Part shown: piece after piece, positions 1 through 5,682 of the stretch
How positions within the stretch are numbered: the stretch's first letter is position 1
How the letters are laid out: every line of letters begins with the position of its first letter
Assembly (NCBI GenBank): GCA_003446315.1
Contig: DMBA01000249.1
Coordinates: forward strand, 1-5,682
DNA: 5,682 bases
Origin: Ruminococcus sp.
GTDB lineage: Bacteria > Bacillota > Clostridia > Oscillospirales > Ruminococcaceae
Direction of reading: 5' to 3'
Made by a program: the position numbers and the translations under genes
The notes under the pieces: model-generated
Seen by the model: only the letters and a program-made list of their open reading frames with translations
Told to the model about the DNA's origin: nothing
Database searches by the model: none

Positions 1-103
1 GCGCAGCAATTCACAAATTAACGGACAATCTTAAGTTGTTGGGATTGTTGGGGAAGCGCCCCATTTCAAATCCATCGAAGATACCGATACAATCAGTGGG
101 TTG
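1..103 (-). other. Flank downstream of pheA with no recognised gene
   Basis: The pheA frame stays open after its TGA for another 30 codons to a second TGA at 13-11, without a plausible ribosome site. Two inverted repeats are visible: TGGGG/CCCCA (50-64, five-base loop) and ACAATC/GATTGT (26-49). Neither is followed by a U-tract, so no terminator can be called, and transcription may continue beyond the window. Confidence 0.35.
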
Positions 104-1252
104 TCAGCCGATCAGTTCGGTATAATTTCCGAGCAGCGTAAACGAATCGCAGCTATGTTCCAGCTCGCAGAGCAAGCCAAGCACGCCTTCCTGATGCAGA
201 TTGCACTCCAGATCCATAAAGAAACGATATGCAAAATTGGTTCCGGGAATCGGAATGGATTCCAGTTTTACCATGTTGATGCCAAGCGCGGAGATCTTTG
301 CGATCATCTGATACAGCGCACCGGGGGAGTTTGCACAATTGACCAGAATGCTCAGGCGATCAGCACCGGCATAGAATTCTGCACCCTTTGTGATACACAA
401 AAAGCGCGTATCATTGTTAGATTCGTTCTGGATCTCATCCATCAGGACACTCAAACCATAGAGTTTTGCACAGGCATCACCGGCAATCGCTGCAACGCTC
501 TTATCATGCGCTTCTGCGGCACGCTGGGCGGCATGCGCCGTGCTGGTGCAGGGAATCACATCGACATCCGTCAGCCCCGAGATAAATTTGCTGCACTGTC
601 CCGCAGCCTGCTCATGCGTATAGATCGTTTTGATATCCGAGAGCTTTGTATGCTTCTGCGTCAGCAAAACATGCCGGATCAGCAGACGCACACTCCGCAC
701 AATCGTAATATCCGGCTCCCGCAGCAGATCATAAACCTGACGAACTGCACCGTGTACACTGTTTTCAACAGGTAAAATACCGAATTTGCACAGTCCGGCT
801 TTCACTGCCTGCACAACTGCCGGAAAACCGTCCATGAAAATGATATCGCCCTTCGGAAAAAGCCGATCGGCAGCAGCACCCGCATGGCTGCCTTCCACTC
901 CCGAAACCGCAATGCGTCCGGATTGCGGGAAAACATTCTGCTCATGAGCGCACATCGCCGCAACTCTTGCCGCAACATTGGTTGCAGGAATCAGTCTGGC
1001 TGCCTGCCGTGCACGGGAAAGCTCCAGCATCATGCGAAAAAGCTGGTGCGCAGCATCGCCGTATTCAGCACCCGCTTTTTCCCGCACGCGCATCAGAATC
1101 TCACGTTCCCGCACCGGATCATACAGCGGACGGGACGGGTCTTTTTGCTTGATATCTGCAACAATGTCAATCAATGACATGCGCTGTGTGAATAAATCAA
1201 GCAGTTGACTGTCAATGCTGTCAAGCTGTTTTCTTACCTCTGGAAGTTCCAT
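104..1252 (-). CDS. pheA: Bifunctional chorismate mutase / prephenate dehydratase with ACT domain (P-protein)
   Basis: Converts chorismate to prephenate and prephenate to phenylpyruvate, committing flux to phenylalanine. Residues 1-90 form an AroQ-type helical chorismate mutase; the E. coli active-site set can be aligned as R7, R24, K35, D45, R48, E49, S79 and Q83, so the domain looks intact. Residues about 112-290 are prephenate dehydratase, with GVEGSH (118-123), ILPVENS (159-165), HEQA (213-216) and the catalytic TRF (282-284). Residues about 300-382 are an ACT regulatory domain, with GAL (311-313) kept but ESRP changed to ESIP (331-334). The ATG is supported by AGGAG (1260-1264) seven bases upstream. 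The 382-residue length fits a full mutase-dehydratase-ACT protein. It is last in the visible operon, 66 bases after the lipoprotein gene, with a palindrome in that gap. Phenylalanine feedback is expected for the family, but the motif change makes its strength uncertain. Confidence 0.96.
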   Translation of the reverse strand: MELPEVRKQLDSIDSQLLDLFTQRMSLIDIVADIKQKDPSRPLYDPVREREILMRVREKAGAEYGDAAHQLFRMMLELSRARQAARLIPATNVAARVAAMCAHEQNVFPQSGRIAVSGVEGSHAGAAADRLFPKGDIIFMDGFPAVVQAVKAGLCKFGILPVENSVHGAVRQVYDLLREPDITIVRSVRLLIRHVLLTQKHTKLSDIKTIYTHEQAAGQCSKFISGLTDVDVIPCTSTAHAAQRAAEAHDKSVAAIAGDACAKLYGLSVLMDEIQNESNNDTRFLCITKGAEFYAGADRLSILVNCANSPGALYQMIAKISALGINMVKLESIPIPGTNFAYRFFMDLECNLHQEGVLGLLCELEHSCDSFTLLGNYTELIG

Positions 1253-1259
1253 TTTTCTT

Positions 1260-1264
1260 CTCCT
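1260..1264 (-). promoter_or_regulatory. Ribosome binding site of pheA
   Basis: AGGAG on the minus strand with a seven-base A-rich spacer to the pheA ATG. It selects this start, which also places the chorismate mutase domain at the normal distance from the N-terminus. Confidence 0.85.
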
Positions 1265-1297
1265 ATCATAATAACAATTTCAAGGCGGAAAAGTCCC

Positions 1298-1315
1298 ATA
1301 AAATTCGAATTTTAT
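1298..1315. repeat. Perfect 18-bp palindrome between the lipoprotein gene and pheA
   Basis: ATAAAATTCGAATTTTAT equals its own reverse complement. It starts three bases after the lipoprotein stop codon and lies about 46 bases before the pheA start. As RNA it could form only a seven-pair, all A-U stem with a UCGA loop. It has no GC-rich stem and no U-tract, so it does not resemble an intrinsic terminator. A two-fold symmetric protein binding site is the more natural reading, but no regulator is identified. I found no convincing -35/-10 pair in the 66-base gap. Confidence 0.6.
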
Positions 1316-1318
1316 TCA

Positions 1319-2044
1319 TCAGGATGTATGTTTTTTATCCCATTCTATATCGCCGGTGCCGTTATCCAGAAAAAAGCTGCATGCATCCGAAATCGAACGG
1401 AATCCTTTCAGCGTTCCCACCGTATAAGAAGATTTTTCCTGATATGCTTCCTGATTGTTCAAAAGCCGGATCGTAAACCGGATCTGATTCCATTGATATG
1501 CAGCAGCAGAATTCTGAAATGCCGTGATCTGCACCGGATCAATCTGACCGGTCGCAGAATTCCCCGGCGGCAGGTCAATTTCAACATTCCACATCGGATT
1601 GCTTTGCAGAAGTGCAGATGCAGTCGTACCGGTTGAAAATGTTTCGCAGAAATCCAGATCCGGATTGACGCTGCAAAAAACTTTGCAATCGCCGAGTGTC
1701 TGCGATGCAACGCTGCATATATAATCGGCACAGGGCTGCGCAAGACAATATGCCGTGTAATTATCCGTATAAGAAATGCCGTCGTCCTTATCATACCGGC
1801 GCACACGGATATCTGCATTCGGATAATTCGTGGAATTGACACTGATCTCCGAATAATCATTTGTGCCGTCCCGATAAGCACGCCACGAGAAAATATCGCC
1901 CGGATACTTCTCCTGCAAATAAAGAATGCTCTCATCGCGTGCGTTTTCCAGATTCCGTATTGCGCATCCGTTCATCATCAGACCGGATGCACAACACAGC
2001 ATCAAAATCATCGTTTTTGCTGCAATTTTATGTTGTATCATCAT
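1319..2044 (-). CDS. Cysteine-rich secreted lipoprotein, function unknown
   Basis: I do not recognise this 241-residue protein. Its N-terminus looks like a lipoprotein signal peptide: lysines at 6 and 10, a hydrophobic stretch at about 11-24, then MNGC with a candidate lipidated C27. The lipobox is imperfect, with Met at -3 and Asn at -2. The mature part is acidic (28 Asp/Glu against 17 Lys/Arg by count). It starts with a likely helix around YLQEKYPGDIF (42-52), a motif style I associate from memory with uncharacterised Bacillota lipoproteins. Six cysteines cluster at 100, 105, 110, 120, 124 and 133, and a seventh is at 222. No enzyme motif is visible. The upstream GGAAAG (seven bases before the first ATG) is a weaker ribosome site than those of the neighbours; the adjacent second ATG is an alternative start. 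Tight spacing after aroC suggests cotranscription, which does not by itself imply a role in aromatic synthesis. Confidence 0.85.
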   Translation of the reverse strand: MMIQHKIAAKTMILMLCCASGLMMNGCAIRNLENARDESILYLQEKYPGDIFSWRAYRDGTNDYSEISVNSTNYPNADIRVRRYDKDDGISYTDNYTAYCLAQPCADYICSVASQTLGDCKVFCSVNPDLDFCETFSTGTTASALLQSNPMWNVEIDLPPGNSATGQIDPVQITAFQNSAAAYQWNQIRFTIRLLNNQEAYQEKSSYTVGTLKGFRSISDACSFFLDNGTGDIEWDKKHTS

Positions 2045-2062
2045 CGTCAGACTTTCCGTAAA

Positions 2063-3154
2063 TCAAAATTCATTGTCACAAAGCAGCGTATCCAGCACGA
2101 CCAGTGCAGCGGCTGCTTCAATGACCGGAACGGCACGCTGCGCAATGCAGGGATCATGCCGCCCTTTGATCTCAATGACAGTGTTTTCCGGCAAACTTCC
2201 GTACTTGATGGTTTCCTGTGGCTTGCCGATAGACGGTGTCGGTTTGATGCAGACACGGAAGCACACGGGCATACCGGTCGTGATGCCGCCGAGAATGCCG
2301 CCGTTGCGGTTAGTTTTTGTACGGATATTGACCCCATCGTCGGTGTAAAAGGGATCATTTGCCTGCGAACCGCGCATCTGCGAAAGGGCAAAACCATCGC
2401 CGAATTCCACGCCCTTGACAGCGGGAATGCCGAACAAAACCTTCGAAAGACGGCTTTCAATCCCGTCAAACATCGGGTCACCGATACCGGCGGGCAGTCC
2501 GATGACCATGCATTCGATCGTGCCCCCGACCGAATCCGCATCTGCACGCGCAGCAAGAATCTCCTGCTGCATTTTTTCGCCGCATGCATCAGAGATCACA
2601 GGGAATTCCTTATTTGCGATATCCGCAAAAAGACAATGATCCGGCTCCATCGGGAAGGGTTCGTCCGTGACCGTTCCGACAGATGAAAGATGCGCACCTA
2701 TGTAGATTTCGTTACCTGCAAGAATCTGCTTTGCAATACCGCCGGCAGCACAGATCGGTGCCGTCAGCCGACCGGAAAAATGCCCGCCGCCGCGCATATC
2801 GACATCTTTTCCCCACTTGCAGGCTGCGGTAAAATCAGCATGGGACGGGCGGGGTGTATCGGCAAGATTATTATAATCGCCGGAGCGCGTATTGGTATTT
2901 GCGATCCGGATACAAACCGGAAAACCGGTCGTTCTGTTCTCAAAAATACCGGAAACAAATTCCGGCACATCAGGCTCTTTGCGGGCAGTCGAGAGCGCAT
3001 TCCGACCGCCCTGCCGCCGTTCCATAAAGCGCATCAGCTCGTCAAAATCAATATGCTTGCCGGCAGGCAAACCCTCGATCAGTGCGCCGATGCCGTTTCC
3101 GTGCGATTCGCCGTAAACGGAAACGCGAAGCTGATCCCCAAAACAAGATGCCAT
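2063..3154 (-). CDS. aroC: Chorismate synthase
   Basis: Performs the anti-1,4-elimination of phosphate from EPSP to give chorismate, the last shared step. It needs reduced FMN. At 363 residues it is a full-length family member. Signatures are GESHG (15-19) with catalytic H18, ERRQGGR (45-51), RPSHAD (102-107) with the second catalytic histidine H105, RGGGHFSGR (121-129), FGDGF (251-255), NRNGGILGG (282-290) and the C-terminal GRHDPCIAQRAVPVIEA (331-347). The 121-129 segment reads RGGGHFSGR rather than the proteobacterial RGGGRxSxRET form, which I take to be the usual clostridial variant. The ATG is supported by AAAGGAG (3161-3167) six bases upstream. The gene starts 24 bases after the aroA stop and is followed after 18 bases by the lipoprotein gene, so it is probably cotranscribed with both. 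No separate flavin reductase is visible here, so the source of reduced flavin cannot be told. Confidence 0.97.
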   Translation of the reverse strand: MASCFGDQLRVSVYGESHGNGIGALIEGLPAGKHIDFDELMRFMERRQGGRNALSTARKEPDVPEFVSGIFENRTTGFPVCIRIANTNTRSGDYNNLADTPRPSHADFTAACKWGKDVDMRGGGHFSGRLTAPICAAGGIAKQILAGNEIYIGAHLSSVGTVTDEPFPMEPDHCLFADIANKEFPVISDACGEKMQQEILAARADADSVGGTIECMVIGLPAGIGDPMFDGIESRLSKVLFGIPAVKGVEFGDGFALSQMRGSQANDPFYTDDGVNIRTKTNRNGGILGGITTGMPVCFRVCIKPTPSIGKPQETIKYGSLPENTVIEIKGRHDPCIAQRAVPVIEAAAALVVLDTLLCDNEF

Positions 3155-3160
3155 AAACTA

Positions 3161-3167
3161 CTCCTTT
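3161..3167 (-). promoter_or_regulatory. Ribosome binding site of aroC
   Basis: AAAGGAG on the minus strand in the 24-base aroA-aroC gap, six bases before the ATG. It supports independent initiation of aroC within the shared transcript. Confidence 0.88.
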
Positions 3168-3178
3168 CGCAGGCAATA

Positions 3179-4450
3179 TTATTCAAATTCTGCGATACCG
3201 CCGAGTGCACGGTAATCATCAAAGAAAGCCGGATATGATTTATTGACCGCTTCTGCACCGATAATCCGGACAGGCGCTTTGCAGCGGAGCGCTGCAATCG
3301 CTGCTGCCATTACAAGCCGATGATCGTTTTTCGCATCAACAATTCCGCCGGAAAGCTGTCCGCCGTACACGGTCAACCCATCCGGAAGCTCATCTGCTTT
3401 TCCGCCGATCGCACGCAATAATTCAGCCGTAGCGGACAGTCTGTCCGATTCTTTTAAGCGAAGCCGTTCGGCATTCCGAAAATGGCTGATCCCATTGCCA
3501 ACTGCTGCACGAACTGCAAGAATCGGAAGCAAATCGGGGATTTCTTCCATAGATACGTCAATTTCGTCTAATGTTCCACATGAAACAATCTGAGATTTGT
3601 CAGATTCTGTAATATTTGCACCGCTGTTCGCTAAAATCGTCTGAATCGCTTTATCTCCCTGAATGGAATCTGCATACAGACCATTCACCGTAATGGATAC
3701 ATCCGGCTGAATGGCACCGGCAGTCAACCAAAAAGCCGCATTTGACCAATCGCCGTCAACATATAAATCATGCGGAAATTGCAGCTTCTGCTTTCTTTTT
3801 ATATTATAGGAAAGCAATCCGTTTTCTTGTTTCACGTCAATTTGAATGCCAAAAATCCGAAGCGTATCCAGCGTCATCTCAACATAAGCAGCAGATTGCA
3901 AAGCAGTTGTCAGGTGAATTTCGCTGTCCGATTCACAAAGCGGAAGTGCCATCAGCAAACCACTTAAAAACTGCGAGCTTACATTTCCGGCAATCTGATA
4001 TAGACCGCCTGTGAGCGAACCTTTTGCGAAAAGCGGTATCTTTTGATTTGAAAACTGTACGCCATGCGCGGACATTTCTTGTACTAAAATATCAATCGGA
4101 CGCTCCGGAAGCCGTCCGGAACCGGTCACATGAATATCATTGCATACTGCCATTGCAACCGGTAACAGGAAACGAAGTGTCGACCCGCTTTCGCCGCAAT
4201 CCATTTCTGCATGTGATTGCCGCACGATCGGTGTGATTTTCAACCCCTTTTCACAGGGTACAATGTCCGCACCAAGTGCCTGTAAGCATCGAATCGTAGC
4301 AGCAATATCATCACAAAATGGAGCTTGAAGCGGCAGAATCCCACCGTTATCTGAAAGCGCTGCACAAATCAATTTTCTGTGCGCATCAGATTTAGACGGA
4401 ATTGCTGCAATTTTACCGCATAAACAAGCGGGTTTACAAACGACATTCAT
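3179..4450 (-). CDS. aroA: 3-phosphoshikimate 1-carboxyvinyltransferase (EPSP synthase)
   Basis: Transfers the enolpyruvyl group of PEP to shikimate-3-phosphate, the sixth shikimate step. The 423-residue length is typical. By comparison with the E. coli enzyme these sites are recognisable: PSKSDAHR (18-25, K20, S21 and R25), the glycine loop GESGSTLRF (86-94), RPID (117-120), VSSQ (157-160, for S3P), IPD with catalytic D306, RLKESDR (331-337, including E334 and R337), DHR (376-378) and K404. The loop has Ser at 90 and Phe at 94 where E. coli has Thr97 and Pro101. The ATG sits in an ATGA overlap with the aroB stop, implying translational coupling. A GGGGG run (4458-4462) inside the aroB end may serve as the ribosome site. 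Parts of the gene are more AT-rich than aroC: 21 G/C of 60 at 3781-3840 against 36 of 60 at 2461-2520. The symbol aroA is used in the EPSP synthase sense; Bacillus nomenclature calls it aroE. Confidence 0.97.
   Translation of the reverse strand: MNVVCKPACLCGKIAAIPSKSDAHRKLICAALSDNGGILPLQAPFCDDIAATIRCLQALGADIVPCEKGLKITPIVRQSHAEMDCGESGSTLRFLLPVAMAVCNDIHVTGSGRLPERPIDILVQEMSAHGVQFSNQKIPLFAKGSLTGGLYQIAGNVSSQFLSGLLMALPLCESDSEIHLTTALQSAAYVEMTLDTLRIFGIQIDVKQENGLLSYNIKRKQKLQFPHDLYVDGDWSNAAFWLTAGAIQPDVSITVNGLYADSIQGDKAIQTILANSGANITESDKSQIVSCGTLDEIDVSMEEIPDLLPILAVRAAVGNGISHFRNAERLRLKESDRLSATAELLRAIGGKADELPDGLTVYGGQLSGGIVDAKNDHRLVMAAAIAALRCKAPVRIIGAEAVNKSYPAFFDDYRALGGIAEFE
4447..4450 (-). other. ATGA stop-start overlap of aroB and aroA
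   Basis: The aroA ATG (4450-4448) shares two bases with the aroB TGA (4449-4447). Such junctions usually mean that ribosomes finishing the first gene reinitiate on the second, keeping the two enzymes in proportion. Only a G-rich run, not a canonical AGGAG, lies upstream of the aroA start, which fits dependence on coupling. Confidence 0.9.
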
Positions 4451-5517
4451 ACCTGTTCCCCCAATCCGTCAGCAAACAATCCCTCGAGTGCCGAGATCGG
4501 GATTTTCTCCATTCTGCATCGTCCGATCGTTTCAGGAATGATAACAGTGATATCTTTTGCCGCTGCTTTTTTATCCAGCGTCGCAATTTTTGAGAGTTCT
4601 TTTGCAGTAAATGCACTGTCGGTCGGGAGATGATTTCGTTTTAGCGTATTGATAATGCGCGTACCTTCGTCATTTTTCATGATACCGCGTTTGACGGCAG
4701 CGCGTGTAACGATTGCTGTGCCGATGGCAACAGCATGTCCGTGAGAGATTGCAAAATTGCTGAGTAATTCGATTGCATGCGCTGCGGTGTGCCCTAAATT
4801 CAACAATTTTCTGACCCCGTGTTCCTGCGGGTCTTCCGTTACGATCTTCGATTTATAAGCAACAGCGCGGGAAATGATTTCTTCCGCATCATTCTCCGGA
4901 TCACCGGTTTCGTAGATTGCAAACAGTTCCGGATCACCGAGAATCCCTGTTTTAATGGCTTCTGCTGCACCATCTGCCAATTCATGCGGTGTCAGAGATT
5001 TTAATGTATTAATATCGCAATAAACGGCAGCCGGCTGATGGAACATGCCAGCCAAATTCTTTCCGTGTTGCAGATTGATAGCCGTTTTTCCGCCCACAGA
5101 CGCATCGACAGCAGATAAAAGTGTGGTCGGAATCTGCACAAAACGGATTCCGCGCAGATAACAGCCGGCTGCAAATCCGGTCAAATCGCCGATGACACCA
5201 CCGCCCAGCGCAACTGCAATATCTGTTCTGGTGAGATGTGCCTCGGCAAACGACTCCAATAATGCGCCGAAAACGGCAATAGATTTGCTGTTTTCTCCGG
5301 GTGAAACAACATGTGTGTGCACTTCAAAGCCCGCTAATTTCAACGAATTTACGACTTTTTCAAGATATAACGGTGCGACATTGCTGTCGCTGACGATCAT
5401 CGCACGGCATGGCGCTGTCAATGCGGCAATCTCTTGTCCGCATGTCTCCAGCAGACCTGTCCCGGTGAGGATCGGGTAACTTTCTCCGTCCGGAGTGGTC
5501 AAAATTTGCTTTTTCAT
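4447..5517 (-). CDS. aroB: 3-dehydroquinate synthase
   Basis: Converts DAHP to 3-dehydroquinate, the second shikimate pathway step; a cytosolic NAD- and divalent-metal-dependent enzyme. The 356-residue length is normal for the family. Visible motifs in order are SDSNVAPLY (43-51), the GExxK element (E75, K78), the glycine-rich GGGVIGDLTGF dinucleotide site (105-115), PTTLLSAVDASVGGKTAIN (130-148), GKN (152-154) and DGAAEAIK (182-189). Expected metal ligands are E186, H243 in NLGHTAAH, and H259 in SHGH. Two positions differ from the usual NxGHTxGHA and HGE patterns: GHTAAH at 242-247 and HGH at 259-261. I believe such variants occur in clostridial relatives. The ATG start is fixed by AAAGGAG (5524-5530) six bases upstream. 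It is the first complete gene of the run, and its TGA overlaps the aroA ATG. Family assignment is very secure. Confidence 0.97.
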   Translation of the reverse strand: MKKQILTTPDGESYPILTGTGLLETCGQEIAALTAPCRAMIVSDSNVAPLYLEKVVNSLKLAGFEVHTHVVSPGENSKSIAVFGALLESFAEAHLTRTDIAVALGGGVIGDLTGFAAGCYLRGIRFVQIPTTLLSAVDASVGGKTAINLQHGKNLAGMFHQPAAVYCDINTLKSLTPHELADGAAEAIKTGILGDPELFAIYETGDPENDAEEIISRAVAYKSKIVTEDPQEHGVRKLLNLGHTAAHAIELLSNFAISHGHAVAIGTAIVTRAAVKRGIMKNDEGTRIINTLKRNHLPTDSAFTAKELSKIATLDKKAAAKDITVIIPETIGRCRMEKIPISALEGLFADGLGEQV

Positions 5518-5555
5518 AGTGTTCTCCTTTCCGGTGGGTATGGATTGTCAGGCAT
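5514..5555 (-). CDS. Possible 13-codon upstream ORF overlapping the aroB start
   Basis: ATG at 5555 opens a short frame encoding MPDNPYPPERRTL, whose TGA overlaps the aroB ATG in an ATGA junction. This is the same arrangement seen between aroB and aroA. No good ribosome site precedes it, and it contains no run of aromatic codons (one Tyr, no Phe or Trp), so a classical attenuation leader is not supported. It may be coincidence. Confidence 0.15.
   Translation of the reverse strand: MPDNPYPPERRTL
5524..5530 (-). promoter_or_regulatory. Ribosome binding site of aroB
   Basis: AAAGGAG read on the minus strand, ending six bases before the aroB ATG. It fixes the start codon and is identical in sequence and spacing to the aroC site. 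Confidence 0.88.
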
Positions 5556-5558
5556 ACC
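5537..5558 (-). promoter_or_regulatory. Possible leader hairpin just upstream of the aroB ribosome site
   Basis: On the minus strand GGTATG and CATACC form a six-base perfect inverted repeat around a ten-base loop. It ends six bases before the aroB AAAGGAG. A hairpin here could affect ribosome access. The stem is short and chance is not excluded. No U-run follows it, so it is not a terminator, and no T-box consensus is visible in the 165 bases available. Confidence 0.3.
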
Positions 5559-5682
5559 GATTCTTGCGATGATGTCTGTTGTTTTTTATGCTTATATTGC
5601 GGAAGACAGGATCAAATAGCCGCGAGATTCAGCGCAATATGATTCTAAAAACCAAGTGGATTCAGTTTCCGCCGGCAGATGC

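Larger units (their letters stand above)
5518..5682 (-). other. Upstream flank of aroB, possible tail of a preceding gene
   Basis: No frame here can be identified as a known protein. On the minus strand one frame is open from the window edge for 29 codons to a TAA at 5594-5592, ending in RGYLILSSAI. The other two frames close earlier, at 5664-5662 (TGA) and 5647-5645 (TAG). Any of these could be the end of the gene before aroB, and the sequence does not decide between them. I see no convincing promoter. The part from about 5591 to 5518 is probably an untranslated spacer or leader. Confidence 0.3.

Noticed and set aside
50..64. TGGGG/CCCCA inverted repeat after pheA as a terminator
   Set aside because: Only five base pairs and no following U-tract on the minus strand.
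101..775. 224-codon open frame on the plus strand opposite pheA, opening with TTG
   Set aside because: It lies wholly antisense to conserved dehydratase and ACT coding sequence, has no ribosome site and no recognisable protein features.
1253..1318. Separate promoter for pheA in the 66-base spacer
   Set aside because: TATTAT and TATGAT occur before the ribosome site, but no acceptable -35 hexamer lies 16-18 bases upstream, and a start there would leave almost no leader before the ribosome site.
1459..1935. 158-codon frame on the minus strand inside the lipoprotein gene
   Set aside because: It is Arg/Ile-rich, a typical alternative-frame product. The lipoprotein frame has a signal peptide and sensible composition instead.
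2047..2589. 180-codon minus-strand frame overlapping aroC
   Set aside because: It is an Arg/Ser-rich shadow frame, fully contained in a secure enzyme gene apart from its last bases.
2030..2686. 218-codon open frame on the plus strand opposite aroC
   Set aside because: It is antisense to well-conserved chorismate synthase motifs, and its composition is what a shadow frame of a GC-rich gene gives.
5434..5619. Plus-strand frame ending in a hydrophobic stretch (ILAMMSVVFYAYIAED)
   Set aside because: The hydrophobic end resembles a membrane helix, but the frame starts antisense inside aroB, has no ribosome site and is only 61 codons. Chance is the simpler reading.
5518..5682. T-box or aromatic amino acid attenuator in front of aroB
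   Set aside because: No T-box consensus, no Phe/Trp/Tyr codon run and no terminator hairpin are visible in the bases available. An element further upstream cannot be excluded.

Overview
This window looks like part of a chromosomal aromatic amino acid biosynthesis operon from a low- to mid-GC Gram-positive anaerobe. The best guess is a Clostridia member of the Ruminococcus/Oscillospiraceae type. Three things point that way: strong AAAGGAG-type ribosome binding sites, a chorismate mutase-prephenate dehydratase fusion whose sequence style matches clostridial PheA proteins, and a short acidic lipoprotein of a kind common in these bacteria. The taxonomic call is inference from sequence style, not from a search.

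All five convincing genes lie on the minus strand and are transcribed from high to low coordinates. The order is aroB (3-dehydroquinate synthase, 5517-4447), aroA (EPSP synthase, 4450-3179), aroC (chorismate synthase, 3154-2063), an unrecognised secreted lipoprotein (2044-1319) and pheA (chorismate mutase-prephenate dehydratase-ACT, 1252-104). Spacing is operon-like: aroB and aroA overlap by 4 bp in an ATGA junction, aroA-aroC are 24 bp apart, aroC-lipoprotein 18 bp, and lipoprotein-pheA 66 bp. That last gap holds a perfect 18-bp AT-rich palindrome and is the only internal spacer large enough for a control site.

The enzymes cover the second step of the shikimate pathway (DAHP to dehydroquinate), the last two steps to chorismate, and the branch from chorismate through prephenate to phenylpyruvate, the phenylalanine precursor. 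Dehydroquinate dehydratase, shikimate dehydrogenase, shikimate kinase and DAHP synthase are not in the window. The 165 bp upstream of aroB (5518-5682) may hold the tail of a preceding gene plus a short leader with a hairpin and a mini-ORF that overlaps the aroB start. The 103 bp after pheA hold no recognisable gene and no clear terminator. There are no tRNA or rRNA genes, CRISPR arrays, insertion sequences or phage genes.

The region is mostly ordinary core metabolism. The parts worth a second look are the cysteine-rich lipoprotein embedded in the operon, the palindrome in front of pheA, and an altered phenylalanine-binding motif (ESIP instead of ESRP) in the PheA ACT domain. I found no evidence of a wholly new system.
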